64,000 nucleotides of DNA from Streptomyces hygroscopicus (GTDB lineage: Bacteria > Actinomycetota > Actinomycetes > Streptomycetales > Streptomycetaceae): positions 5,084,001 through 5,148,000 of the forward strand of contig CP018627.1 in NCBI GenBank assembly GCA_002021875.1. The letters are read 5' to 3'. A program made the position numbers and the translations under genes. The notes beneath the pieces are model-generated. The model did no database searches, was not told the DNA's origin, and saw only the letters and a list, made by a program, of their open reading frames with translations. Below, in pieces: positions 26,182 through 35,292 of this stretch (positions are counted from its first letter, which is position 1; each line of letters starts with the position of its first letter).

Positions 26182-27384
26182 CTAAGCGGAGACGGGCCGC
26201 TGCACTCGGATGGACTGCAGCAGCCCGATCGCGATCCATACGGCGAACATCGAGGTTCCGCCGTAGGAGACGAACGGCAGCGGCAGACCGGCCACCGGCA
26301 TGATGCCCAGCGTCATCCCGATGTTCTCGAACGACTGGAAGGCGAACCAGGCGATGATCCCGGCCGCGACGACGGTCCCGTACAGCTCCGTGGTGTCGCG
26401 CGCGATCCGGCAGGCGCGCCACAGCACGACCCCCAGCAGCACGATGATCAGGCCCGCGCCGAGGAAGCCGAGCTCCTCCCCCGCGACCGAGAAGACGAAG
26501 TCGGTCTGCTGCTCGGGGACGAACTGACCGGTGGTCTGGGTGCCGTGGAAGAGCCCCTTACCGGTGAGACCGCCCGAGCCGATCGCGATCCGCGCCTGGT
26601 TGGTGTTGTAGCCGACCCCGGCCGGGTCGAGCGCGGGGTTGGCGAAGGCGGCGAAGCGGTCGATCTGGTACTGGTCGAGGACGTGCAGCTGCCAGATGAG
26701 CAGCGCGCCGACCACGGCCGTGAGGATCAGCCCGGCGATCCAGCGGTTGGACGCGCCGGAGGCGAGCAGCACGGCGAGCACGATCACCGCCATGACCATC
26801 ACCGAGCCGAGGTCCGGCATCAGCAGCACGATCGCGATGGGCAGTGCGGCCAGGCCGAGCGACTGGACGACGGTCCGGTGGTCGGGGTTGAGCCGGTCAC
26901 CCGCGTCCACGCGCGCGGCCAGCAGCATCGCCATGCCCAGAATGATCGTGATCTTGGCGAACTCACCCGGCTGCAGGGAGAATCCGCCGCCGACCACGAT
27001 CCACGCGTGCGCCCCGTTGATCGTCGAGCCCAGCGGGGTGAGGACGGCGAGGACGAGGACGACGGACAGGCCGTAGAGGACCGGGACCGCGCCCCGCAGG
27101 GTGCGATGACCCAGCCAGACGGTGCCGATGGCGAGCACCAGCCCGATGCCGGTGTTCAGGGCGTGCCGGACCAGGAAGTAGTACGGGTCGCCCTGGTTCA
27201 GCTCGGTGCGGTTGCGGGTGGCGGAGTAGACGAGCGCCCCGCCGATCGCGGACAGGGCCAGCGCGGTGAGCAGCAGCACCCAGTCGAGGCGGCGCACGAC
27301 GGAGTCGCGCGCCATGAGCTTGCTCCAGGTGCCGCGCTCCGGAGTGAAGCGGCGGACGGAGTATCCGTGCGTGGACGCGCTCAC
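26182..27384 (-). CDS. rodA: RodA/FtsW-type peptidoglycan glycosyltransferase
   Basis: A 400-aa SEDS-family integral membrane protein with about ten helices, which polymerises lipid II during wall elongation with its partner PBP2. Family sequences include NGAHAWIVVGGGFSLQPGEF, MPDLGSVMV, RIAIGSGGLTGKGLFHGTQT, DFVFSVAGEELGFLGAG and GLPLPFVSYGGTSM. Start GTG at 27384 overlaps the PBP2 stop by 4 nt (GTGA), so translation is coupled. It is the last gene of the mreBCD-PBP2-rodA operon; in Streptomyces this locus (sfr) serves spore wall formation more than vegetative growth. Confidence 0.95.
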   Translation of the reverse strand: MSASTHGYSVRRFTPERGTWSKLMARDSVVRRLDWVLLLTALALSAIGGALVYSATRNRTELNQGDPYYFLVRHALNTGIGLVLAIGTVWLGHRTLRGAVPVLYGLSVVLVLAVLTPLGSTINGAHAWIVVGGGFSLQPGEFAKITIILGMAMLLAARVDAGDRLNPDHRTVVQSLGLAALPIAIVLLMPDLGSVMVMAVIVLAVLLASGASNRWIAGLILTAVVGALLIWQLHVLDQYQIDRFAAFANPALDPAGVGYNTNQARIAIGSGGLTGKGLFHGTQTTGQFVPEQQTDFVFSVAGEELGFLGAGLIIVLLGVVLWRACRIARDTTELYGTVVAAGIIAWFAFQSFENIGMTLGIMPVAGLPLPFVSYGGTSMFAVWIAIGLLQSIRVQRPVSA

Positions 27385-29525
27385 GAATCCCCTCCCCGCC
27401 GCCGCTCACGGGAAGCCGCCTCGAACTGCTTGCCCAGGGGCTGGGGCTCGATGGAGCCGTCCGAGGAGATCTTCGGCAGGTTGGCCTGCGGCTGGGGCAG
27501 CAGCGCCTTCTTCTTGTCGATGCCGCCCTTGGCGTCGACCCCGTACAGCGCGTTGTAGATCTTGCGCACCGCCGGGCCGGAGGCCCCGGATCCGGTACCG
27601 CCCTGGGAGATCGTCATGACGATCGAGTAGTCCTTGGTGTACGTCGCGAACCACGAGGTGGTCTGCTTGCCGTAGACCTCCGCGGTACCGGTCTTGGCGT
27701 GCATCGGGATCTTGTCCTGCGGCCAGCCCTGGAACCGCCAGGCGGCGGTGCCCCGGGTGGCGACGCCCGCGAGCGCGCTGTCGATCTTCTCGCGGGTCTG
27801 GCCCTTCATCGGCAGCTTGCCGTGCGACTCCGGCTTGATCTCCTGGACGTCCTTGCCGTCGGGGCTGACGACCGCCTTGCCGACGGTCGGGTTGTAGAGC
27901 GTTCCGCCGTTGCTGATGGCCGAGTAGATGGTGGCCATCTGGATCGGGGTGACGAGGGTGTCGCCCTGGCCGATGGAGTAGTTCACGGAGTCACCGGCGC
28001 GCATCTTCATGCCCTCGAGGCAGTTCTCGTAGGCGATCCGCTCGCCGTAGCTCCCGTTCTTCTTGCCGGTCTTGCACCAGGCGTCCTTGTTGGCCTTCCA
28101 GTAGTCCTTCTTCCACTGGCGGTCCGGGACCCGGCCGGTGACCTCGTTGGGGAGGTCGATGCCGGTCTCCTTACCGAGGCCGAACTGGTGGGCGGTCCGG
28201 TAGAACCAGTCCCCCGGCTTCTTCTTGGGCTTGTTGCCGCCGTCCTTCTTCCACTGCTCGTAGGCGAGGTGGTAGAAGACGGTGTCGCAGGAGACCTCCA
28301 GCGCGCGGCCGAGGCTGATCCCGCCGTAGTTCTCGGACTCGAAGTTCTTGAAGACCTGGCTGCCGATGTTGAACGAGCTGGTGCAGGGATACGGCCCGTT
28401 GAAGGAGTAGCCGGCGTTGATCGCGGCGGTCGTCGGGACGACCTTGAAGATCGAGCCGGGGGCCGCCTGTCCCTGGATCGCCCGGTTGAGCAGCGGGTAG
28501 TTGGACTTCTTGCCGGTGAGCTGCTTGTAGTCCTTGCCGGAGATGCCGCCGACCCAGGCGTTGGGGTCGTACGACGGGTTGGACGCCATGGCCACCACCC
28601 GGCCGGTCTTGGCCTCCATGACCACGACCGCGCCCGAGTCCGCCTTGTAGTTGGTGCCGGTGTTCCGGTCGTGCTGCTTGCGGGCGTCCCGCATCGCCTG
28701 CTCCAGCTCCTTCTCCGCGACCGATTGGACACGCGAGTCGATGCTGGTGACGACGTTGTCGCCGGGACGCGCCTTCTGACTCTCCCGCTGACCGATGACA
28801 CGGCCGAGGTTGTCGACCTCGTAACGGGTCACCCCGGCCTTGCCGCGCAGCTCGCTGTCGTACTGGCGCTCGAGGCCGTTGCTGCCGACCTGGTCCGAGC
28901 GGAGCAGGGGCGACTTGGTGTGCTCGGCCTCCTTCACCTGCTCATCGGTGACCGGGGAGAGATAGCCGAGCACCTGGGCGGCGTTGGAACCGGCGGGAGC
29001 GGCATAGCGGCGCACGGCGGTGGGCTCGGCGCTGATGCCGGGGAAGTCCTCTTCGCGCTCGCGGATCTGCAGCGCCTGCTTGGCGCTGGCCTCGTCCGTG
29101 ATCGGGATGGGCTGGTACGGGGAACCGTTCCAACAGGGCTGCGGGGTCTTGGCGTCGCACAGCCGGACCTTGTCCATGACGTCCTTGGGCTTCATGCCCA
29201 GGACGTCGGCCAGGCGGGTGAGGGCGGCCTTGCCGTCGTCCGGCATCTTCATCAGCTCGGTGCGGCTGGCGGAGACGACCAGACGGGTCTCGTTGTCGGC
29301 GAGCGGCACCCCGCGGGCGTCCAGTATGGAGCCGCGCACGGCGGGCCGGACGACCTGCTGGACGTGGTTGTTGGCGGCTTCGGCGGTGTACTCGTCGCCG
29401 TTGCGGATCTGCAGGTACCACAGGCGCCCGCCGAGGGTCAGCAGCAGCGAGAAGACCAGGATCTGGAGGCCGACGAGCCGGATGGTGACCCGGGGGGTCC
29501 GTCCGGTCTCGGGGATATTACTCAT
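27381..29525 (-). CDS. mrdA: penicillin-binding protein 2 (class B transpeptidase)
   Basis: A 714-aa class B PBP anchored by one N-terminal helix (IRLVGLQILVFSLLLTLGG). It crosslinks peptidoglycan with RodA. The PBP dimerisation domain follows, then the transpeptidase domain with the SxxK active serine in APGSIFK (about S357), SCD in LEVSCDT (~412) and KTG in HAKTGTAE (~608). The C-terminus has a basic tail (ASRERRRGGDS). Translation starts at ATG 29525, with AGGGG upstream. It lies between mreD and rodA in the elongation operon. Confidence 0.95.
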   Translation of the reverse strand: MSNIPETGRTPRVTIRLVGLQILVFSLLLTLGGRLWYLQIRNGDEYTAEAANNHVQQVVRPAVRGSILDARGVPLADNETRLVVSASRTELMKMPDDGKAALTRLADVLGMKPKDVMDKVRLCDAKTPQPCWNGSPYQPIPITDEASAKQALQIREREEDFPGISAEPTAVRRYAAPAGSNAAQVLGYLSPVTDEQVKEAEHTKSPLLRSDQVGSNGLERQYDSELRGKAGVTRYEVDNLGRVIGQRESQKARPGDNVVTSIDSRVQSVAEKELEQAMRDARKQHDRNTGTNYKADSGAVVVMEAKTGRVVAMASNPSYDPNAWVGGISGKDYKQLTGKKSNYPLLNRAIQGQAAPGSIFKVVPTTAAINAGYSFNGPYPCTSSFNIGSQVFKNFESENYGGISLGRALEVSCDTVFYHLAYEQWKKDGGNKPKKKPGDWFYRTAHQFGLGKETGIDLPNEVTGRVPDRQWKKDYWKANKDAWCKTGKKNGSYGERIAYENCLEGMKMRAGDSVNYSIGQGDTLVTPIQMATIYSAISNGGTLYNPTVGKAVVSPDGKDVQEIKPESHGKLPMKGQTREKIDSALAGVATRGTAAWRFQGWPQDKIPMHAKTGTAEVYGKQTTSWFATYTKDYSIVMTISQGGTGSGASGPAVRKIYNALYGVDAKGGIDKKKALLPQPQANLPKISSDGSIEPQPLGKQFEAASRERRRGGDS

Positions 29526-29600
29526 GGCATCCCCTGAGGGCGGTGGTGGGCGACGAGCGGACGGCAGAGGGGAGGGCGGCGGGCGGCGGGAGGGCCGTGC

Positions 29601-30314
29601 TCACAGGCGCTTGACCCCCTTGATGCGTGCCGTCCTGTTCTTCCCGGTGCGGGCCAGCAGCCCGCCGCGCTGGCTGCCGATCCGGGCCGCCCGGCCCGGA
29701 CGCTTGAGCCGGCTCATCCGGCCGGCCCGGCCGGTGCTGACGCCGCCCGCCGTGCTGATCCAGCGGGACGGGCTCTCACCGCCGCCGCCCGCGCTGTCGG
29801 CCATCGGATCGTTCTCACTCCGTCTGGCCAGCCCCATGATCAGCGGCACCGTGAAGGGTGCCAGCAGCAGGTCGTAGAGGGCCGCGGTGAACAGCAGCTT
29901 GCCCAGGCCCACCTGGCGGGCCGCGTCGTCGCCGACGAGGATGCCGACCCCGGCGTACAGCAGCGTGGCGCCGATGGCCGCCGCCACGACCACCAGCATC
30001 GGCCCGGTGGCCGACCTGAGCTGGCCGGACTCCGGTTTGGCGAGCCCCGCCAGATAGCCGATGACGCAGAGCACCAGGGCATAGCGGCCGGCGGCGTGGT
30101 CGGCGGGCGGGGCGAGGTCGGCGAGCAGGCCCGCGGCGAAGCCGATGAGCGCACCGCCGGTGTGGCCGTAGACGAGCGCGAGACCGAGCACGACGAGGAG
30201 CAGCAGGTCCGGGACGGCGCCGGGCAGTTGGAGCCGGGCCAGCACACAGATCTGGACGACGAGGGCGAAGACCACCAGGCAGGTCGACAGGACGATCCGG
30301 TTGAGGTGCAGCAT
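29601..30314 (-). CDS. mreD: rod shape-determining protein MreD
   Basis: A 237-aa membrane protein with about five helices (LVVFALVVQICVLARL, VPDLLLLVVLGLALVYG, GGALIGFAAGLLADLAPP, MLVVVAAAIGATLLYAGV, LYDLLLAPFTVPLIMGLA). MreD links MreC to the elongation synthases. The C-terminal ~70 residues are a basic extension (RAGRMSRLKRPGRAARIG) typical of actinomycete MreD. The gene starts 3 nt past the mreC stop. The ATG at 30314 begins MLHLNRIVLS. Confidence 0.93.
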   Translation of the reverse strand: MLHLNRIVLSTCLVVFALVVQICVLARLQLPGAVPDLLLLVVLGLALVYGHTGGALIGFAAGLLADLAPPADHAAGRYALVLCVIGYLAGLAKPESGQLRSATGPMLVVVAAAIGATLLYAGVGILVGDDAARQVGLGKLLFTAALYDLLLAPFTVPLIMGLARRSENDPMADSAGGGGESPSRWISTAGGVSTGRAGRMSRLKRPGRAARIGSQRGGLLARTGKNRTARIKGVKRL

Positions 30315-30317
30315 CGG

Positions 30318-31262
30318 TCAGCTCCTGTTGGCGGCCGGGCTCGTGGCGGTGGCTGAGGGGTTGGCCGTGACGGTGACCGTGGGCGTCGGCTTGGGCTTCG
30401 CGGGCTTGGGCGGCAGCACGGTGTCACGCGGGTTGCCGCGCGGCGGCTGGACGACGACCCCGACGATGTCCAGCTTGCTGAACCGCACGTACGGGCGCAC
30501 TTGAAGCGTGCGGGTGAGATCCCCTCCGGTGGGGTCGACGCGCACGACCTTGCCGACCGGGACTCCGGGGACGAACGGCTTGTCCGCCTGGGAGCCGAAG
30601 GTGACCATCCGGTCGCCCGGCTTGATCCGGGCCTTGCCGTTGAGGAGCTGCACATGGAGCGAGCGGTCGCCGCGTCCGGTGGCGAAGCCGAGCTCGCCCG
30701 ACCCCTCCATACGGGTGCCGACGGTGAAGTCCGGGTCGATGGCGAGCAGCACGGTCGCCGTCGAGGAGCCGACGGTGGTGACCCGGCCGACCAGCCCGTC
30801 GCCGTTGATGACGGTCATGTCGCGGCGGATGCCGTCGTTACTGCCGATGTCGAGGGTGACGGTCCAGGAGAAACCCTGGGCGGCGCCGATGCCGATGACC
30901 TGGGCGCCCTTGATGCCGTATTGGCCGGCGCCCGCGGTCTTGAGCAGCTTGTCGAGCTCGGCCGAGCGGGCGCGGTTGCGGGAGTCGTTGCCGAGCTTTT
31001 GCTTGAGCTTGGTGTTCTCTTCCTCCAGGCGGCGGACCCGATCGCGCCGGTCACCGGATTCCCGTACGGCCGCGACGGCGTTGCCGACCGGGTCGACGGC
31101 GGACGCGACGCCGTCCTCCACAGGCCCGAAGACGGAAGCGGCGGCCTGACGGGCGCCGTCGAGGGGTGAGTCCTCGCCGCCGCGGATATCCACCGTGATC
31201 AGCGCGAACGCGATGGCGACCAGCAGCACCAGGAGCAGCCGGCTCTCTCGTGTGTCCCTCAC
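30318..31262 (-). CDS. mreC: rod shape-determining protein MreC
   Basis: A 314-aa protein with one N-terminal helix (LLLVLLVAIAFALITV), a coiled coil of about 65-105 (RRDRVRRLEEENTKLKQKL), and the extracytoplasmic MreC beta domain (VIGIGAAQGFSWTVTLDIGS, VINGDGLVGRVTTV, VTFGSQADKPFVPGVPVGKV). It scaffolds wall synthases outside the membrane. A Pro/Lys/Thr-rich tail ends the protein. The start is GTG at 31262 (MRDTRESR). It lies downstream of mreB with a 148-nt gap. Confidence 0.95.
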   Translation of the reverse strand: MRDTRESRLLLVLLVAIAFALITVDIRGGEDSPLDGARQAAASVFGPVEDGVASAVDPVGNAVAAVRESGDRRDRVRRLEEENTKLKQKLGNDSRNRARSAELDKLLKTAGAGQYGIKGAQVIGIGAAQGFSWTVTLDIGSNDGIRRDMTVINGDGLVGRVTTVGSSTATVLLAIDPDFTVGTRMEGSGELGFATGRGDRSLHVQLLNGKARIKPGDRMVTFGSQADKPFVPGVPVGKVVRVDPTGGDLTRTLQVRPYVRFSKLDIVGVVVQPPRGNPRDTVLPPKPAKPKPTPTVTVTANPSATATSPAANRS

Positions 31263-31410
31263 GTGCGGCGACGTGCCTTCCTCGTCGAAGTCGGACCGGT
31301 GCCGGTGCCGGTGATGTGGTGACCGGCCGGTCCTGGGGAGCCTTATGCCTGTATATCAGCGTTCCGCCGCACGGGCAGCCAACCACCCGCACGGCCGGTT
31401 CGCCGGATTG

Positions 31411-32442
31411 TCATCTGCGGGGCTGGGCGTCCAGCACCTGCTGGAGCGCCTCGAACTCCTCCACGCACTTGCCGGACCCGAGCGCGACGGAGTCCAGCGG
31501 GTCCTCGGCGATATGGATCGGCATCCCGGTCTCCTGGCGCAGCCGCTCGTCCAGGCCGCGCAGCAGCGCACCGCCACCGGTGAGCACGATGCCGCGGTCC
31601 ATCACGTCGCCGGAGAGCTCCGGGGGGCACTTGTCGAGGGTGGTCTTGACGGCGTCGACGATCGAGTTGACCGGCTCCTCCATGGCCTTGCGGACCTCGG
31701 CGGCGGAGATCACGACGGTCTTGGGGAGGCCGCTGACGAGGTCACGGCCGCGGATCTCGGTGTGTTCCTCTTCGTCGCTCTCGGCCGCGGAGCCGATGGT
31801 GATCTTGATGTTCTCGGCGGTGCGCTCGCCGAGCAGCAGGCTGTACTCCTTCTTGATGTGCTGGATGATCGCGTTGTCCAGCTCATCGCCCGCCACCCGG
31901 ATGGACTGCGCGGTGACGATGCCGCCCAGCGAGATGACGGCGACCTCGGTGGTGCCGCCGCCGATGTCCACGACCATATTGCCGGTGGCCTCGTGGACGG
32001 GAAGGCCGGAACCGATGGCCGCGGCCATGGGCTCCTCAATGATGTGCACCTGACGGGCGCCCGCCTGAGTGGACGCCTCGATGACGGCACGGCGCTCGAC
32101 TCCGGTGATACCGGAAGGCACACAGACGACCACTCGGGGCCGGGCGAGATAGCGGCGCTTATGAATTTTCAGGATGAAGTACCGCAACATCCGCTCGGTG
32201 ATCTCGAAGTCGGCGATAACGCCGTCCTTGAGCGGACGCACAGCGACGATGTTGCCAGGGGTGCGGCCGATCATCTTCTTCGCCTCGGCGCCCACGGCGA
32301 GAATTCCGCCAGTGTTGGTGTTGATGGCGACGACGGATGGCTCGTTGAGGACGATCCCGCGGCCCCTGACGTACACCAGCGTGTTGGCGGTCCCGAGGTC
32401 GACAGCCATGTCACGGCCGATGAACGACATGTTGTTCCCCAT
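31411..32442 (-). CDS. mreB: actin-like protein MreB
   Basis: A 343-aa bacterial actin that guides wall synthesis; in Streptomyces it acts mainly in spore wall assembly. Motifs: [19 protein letters not shown] (phosphate 1), [49 protein letters not shown] (phosphate 2) and [16 protein letters not shown] (adenosine). Two starts are possible: ATG 32442 (MGNNMSF) or ATG 32430 (MSFIGRD), the latter having GGGGAA as ribosome site. It leads the mre operon; a 309-nt upstream region should hold its promoters. Confidence 0.96.
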   Translation of the reverse strand: MGNNMSFIGRDMAVDLGTANTLVYVRGRGIVLNEPSVVAINTNTGGILAVGAEAKKMIGRTPGNIVAVRPLKDGVIADFEITERMLRYFILKIHKRRYLARPRVVVCVPSGITGVERRAVIEASTQAGARQVHIIEEPMAAAIGSGLPVHEATGNMVVDIGGGTTEVAVISLGGIVTAQSIRVAGDELDNAIIQHIKKEYSLLLGERTAENIKITIGSAAESDEEEHTEIRGRDLVSGLPKTVVISAAEVRKAMEEPVNSIVDAVKTTLDKCPPELSGDVMDRGIVLTGGGALLRGLDERLRQETGMPIHIAEDPLDSVALGSGKCVEEFEALQQVLDAQPRR

Positions 32443-32751
32443 GAGGATACGTCAGGCCTTCCCTGCTGGAGCGATTGCTTGCTAGAGGTCGGCAGGATGG
32501 GTGTGCGCTGCGAGGCGCGGAGGCTTCATCGTAGTCACGCCCGCTCGAACACGCTGCGGGGGTCCTCCGCCATTGTCAGCAGAACACGACCCCGCCTCCT
32601 CTAATGGTGACGTCGTGTCGCGGAGATGCGTTCCCCCGATCGGCTCCCATATGCCGAAGGGCGGCCGAGCAATTCGGCCGCCCCCAGGTCAGCAGGGGTG
32701 TGGCAAGCAGATGATCAAACTGATGGCCGATCAGTACCGCTCGGATCGGGA
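32443..32751 (-). other. intergenic region upstream of mreB
   Basis: This 309-nt region holds no supported gene. It contains the terminator of ndk (32659-32683) and the mreB promoter region. No clear operator was found. Confidence 0.5.
32659..32683 (-). terminator. terminator of ndk
   Basis: A perfect 10-bp inverted repeat GGGCGGCCGA/TCGGCCGCCC with a 5-nt loop lies about 70-90 nt past the ndk stop. Confidence 0.75.
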
Positions 32752-33165
32752 TCAGGCGAGCCCGGGAAAGAAAATCTTGATTTCCCGTTCGGCGGACTCC
32801 TCGGAGTCCGAGGCATGGATCAGATTTTCCCGAACGATGGTGCCGAAATCGCCACGGATGGACCCGGGCGCCGCGGCGATCGGGTCGGTCGGCCCGGCCA
32901 GCGCCCGGACTCCCTCGATGACCCGCTCGCCCTCGACGACCAGCGCCACGGCCGGAGCGGAGGCCATGAACTCCATCAGGGGCTCGTAAAAGGGCTTGCC
33001 GACATGCTCGGCGTAGTGCTGCTCCAGGACCTCACGGTCCAGCTGACGCAGCTCGAGGGCGCTGATCGTCCAGCCCGCCTTCTTCTCGATCCGCCCCAGA
33101 ATCTCGCCCACCAGACCGCGTCGGACGGCGTCGGGCTTGAGAAGGACGAGCGTGCGCTGGCTCAC
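32752..33165 (-). CDS. ndk: nucleoside diphosphate kinase
   Basis: A 137-aa enzyme that moves the gamma phosphate between nucleoside triphosphates and diphosphates through a phosphohistidine. Signatures: TLVLLKPDAVRRGLVGEIL, YAEHVGKPFYEPLMEFM, AAPGSIRGDF and the active-site segment NLIHASDS. The GTG at 33165 has AAGGAG upstream. It lies downstream of the folC-DUF4233 pair, all on the minus strand. Confidence 0.98.
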   Translation of the reverse strand: MSQRTLVLLKPDAVRRGLVGEILGRIEKKAGWTISALELRQLDREVLEQHYAEHVGKPFYEPLMEFMASAPAVALVVEGERVIEGVRALAGPTDPIAAAPGSIRGDFGTIVRENLIHASDSEESAEREIKIFFPGLA

Positions 33166-33240
33166 GGTGCGGGCTCCTTTGGGGAATGGCGTGCGGGTGG
33201 CGCTGTGAGGCAGAGGCTACATGGGTGAACGAGGGCCACG

Positions 33241-33594
33241 TCACGCAGCGTCAGGCGAGGCGGCCGAGGCCGCGGCGAACCGCGCCTTCGCCTCGTCGAC
33301 CTTACGGCCGAAGTGGACCGAGGCCCACCACAGCGCGGCGAAGACCACCCCGAGGACGAACATGGTGGTCACCACGAAACCGCTCAGCACCAGGCCGATC
33401 TGCAGGGCCCAGCCGATCTGCACCGCGCCCGGACGGCTCAGCATTCCGCACAGCAGCACACACAGCGCCATGGCGATCCCGCTGACCGTCCAGACGGTGC
33501 CCGTCGACAGCCCGGACGTCTTCATCGCGACCAGCCCGGCGAAGCCGATCACAAAGAACTCACCGATGAGGGTGGAAGCGCACAGCGTCCGCAT
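33241..33594 (-). CDS. DUF4233 membrane protein
   Basis: A 117-aa protein with about four hydrophobic helices (LIGEFFVIGFAGLVAM, VWTVSGIAMALCVLLCGML, WALQIGLVLSGFVVTTMFVL, VVFAALWWASVHFG) and a basic C-terminus. It belongs to a family (DUF4233) found next to folC in actinobacteria; its function is unknown. Start ATG 33594 is 1 nt past the folC stop (TGA-t-ATG), so translation is coupled to folC. The neighbouring order folC-DUF4233-ndk is conserved. Confidence 0.88.
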   Translation of the reverse strand: MRTLCASTLIGEFFVIGFAGLVAMKTSGLSTGTVWTVSGIAMALCVLLCGMLSRPGAVQIGWALQIGLVLSGFVVTTMFVLGVVFAALWWASVHFGRKVDEAKARFAAASAASPDAA

Positions 33595-33595
33595 A

Positions 33596-35101
33596 TCAGC
33601 CCCTTCCCAGAAGCAGCCGGGCCTCGCCGACCGTGATCACCGACCCGGTCACCAGAACACCCGCTCCGGCGTATTCACCCTCTTCCTCCGCCAGGGTGAT
33701 GGCTTCCTCCAGGGCGTCGTCCAGCCGCGGCTCGACCTGGACCCGGTCGGAGCCGAAGACCTCGACGGCGATCGCGGCCAGCTCGTCCGGGTCCATCGCG
33801 CGATGGCTGGAATTGCGGGTCACCACGACCTCGGCGAAGATCGGCTCGAAGGCTTCCAGCAGACCGCGGACATCCTTGTCGGCGCTCGCCCCGACCACGC
33901 CGACCAGCCGGCTGAAGTCGAAGGACTCGGTGACCGCCTCGGCCGCCGCACGGGCACCCGCGGGGTTGTGCGCGGCGTCCAGCACCACGGTGGGGCTACG
34001 GCGCACAACCTCCATCCGGCCCGGCGAGGTCACGGAGGCGAAGGCGGAGCGGATCGTGTCGATGTCGAGCGTGCGGGCATGCTGGGAGCCGACGCCGAAG
34101 AACGCCTCGACGGCGGCCAGCGCCATCGCCGCGTTGTGTGCCTGGTGGGCGCCGTGCAGCGGGAGGAAGACATCGGGGTACTCCCCGCCGAGGCCGCGCA
34201 GGGTCAGCAGCTGACCGCCGACCGCCACCTCCCGGGAGAGCACCCCGAACTCCATGCCCTCACGGGCGACCGTGGCGTCCACCTCGACGGCGCGCTTGAG
34301 CACCACGGAGGCGGCCTCCACCGGCTGCTGCGCGAGCACCACGGTGGCGTCCTGCTTCACTATGCCGGCCTTCTCCGTGGCGATCTGCTCCGGAGTGGTG
34401 CCGAGCCGGTCGGTGTGGTCCAGCGAGATCGGCATGATCACCGCGACGCCCGCGTCGACCACATTGGTGGCGTCCCAGGAGCCGCCCATGCCGACCTCGA
34501 CCACCGCGATGTCCACGGGCGCGTCCGCGAAGGCCGCGTACGCCATCCCGGTGAGCACCTCGAAGAAGGACAGCCGGTGCTCCTGCTGGGCGTCGACCAT
34601 CTCGATGTACGGCTGGATGTCCTGGTACGTCTCGATGAACCGCTCGGCGGAGATCGGCGCCCCGTCCAGGCTGATCCGCTCGGTGATCGACTGGACATGG
34701 GGGCTGGTGTAGCGGCCGGTGCGCAGCTCGAAGGCGCCCAGCAGCGACTCGACCATACGGGCGGTGCTGGTCTTGCCGTTCGTGCCGGTGATGTGGATCG
34801 AGGGATAGGACCGCTGCGGCGAACCGAGGATGTCCATCAGCGACTCGATGCGCACCAGCGACGGGTCCAGCTTGGTCTCCGGCCAGCGCTTGGCCAGCTC
34901 GCCCTCCACCTCGCGCAGGGCGCGGTCCACCTCCGGATCGGCCGGGCGGGACGGAATGCCGTCCCCCTGCGGTGGCCCGGACTGCGCACGCAGCGTCCGG
35001 CTACCGGCCTCGATCACCGCCAGATCGGGGTCACGGTCGGTCTCGGCTTCGACGATCTCTTCGAACTCGTCGGACTCGTTCTGGGGGCGCTCCTCGCTCA
35101 C
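33596..35101 (-). CDS. folC: folylpolyglutamate synthase / dihydrofolate synthase
   Basis: FolC joins glutamate to dihydropteroate and extends the polyglutamate tail of folates using ATP. The 501-aa protein has a Mur-ligase fold: HITGTNGKTSTARMVESLLG (P-loop), TGRYTSPHVQSITERI, IAVVEVGMGGSWDATNVVD, LDHTDRLG, AHQAHNAAMALAAVEAF, VVLDAAHNPAGARAAA. The N-terminal ~80 residues form an acidic extension (NESDEFEEIVEAETDRD). Start GTG 35101 (MSEERPQNESDE) is favoured; a TTG at 35131 is also possible. It is followed directly by DUF4233. Confidence 0.95.
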   Translation of the reverse strand: MSEERPQNESDEFEEIVEAETDRDPDLAVIEAGSRTLRAQSGPPQGDGIPSRPADPEVDRALREVEGELAKRWPETKLDPSLVRIESLMDILGSPQRSYPSIHITGTNGKTSTARMVESLLGAFELRTGRYTSPHVQSITERISLDGAPISAERFIETYQDIQPYIEMVDAQQEHRLSFFEVLTGMAYAAFADAPVDIAVVEVGMGGSWDATNVVDAGVAVIMPISLDHTDRLGTTPEQIATEKAGIVKQDATVVLAQQPVEAASVVLKRAVEVDATVAREGMEFGVLSREVAVGGQLLTLRGLGGEYPDVFLPLHGAHQAHNAAMALAAVEAFFGVGSQHARTLDIDTIRSAFASVTSPGRMEVVRRSPTVVLDAAHNPAGARAAAEAVTESFDFSRLVGVVGASADKDVRGLLEAFEPIFAEVVVTRNSSHRAMDPDELAAIAVEVFGSDRVQVEPRLDDALEEAITLAEEEGEYAGAGVLVTGSVITVGEARLLLGRG

Positions 35102-35292
35102 GCCGACCAGTCTACGAGGCAGGGGTGACAAGCCGGGCCAGCGCCATCCCCGGGGTCACGACCCGGTATCTGTGACAAGGCGGCTCGCCTCCGGGGGCGC
35201 TCCAGTCGCTGTCGACGGTCGACCGTGCTCGGTCACTCGTTCCTCGCTCCCTGCGCGCGCTCTCCCTTACGACAGCGACGCGCCCCTTCGGC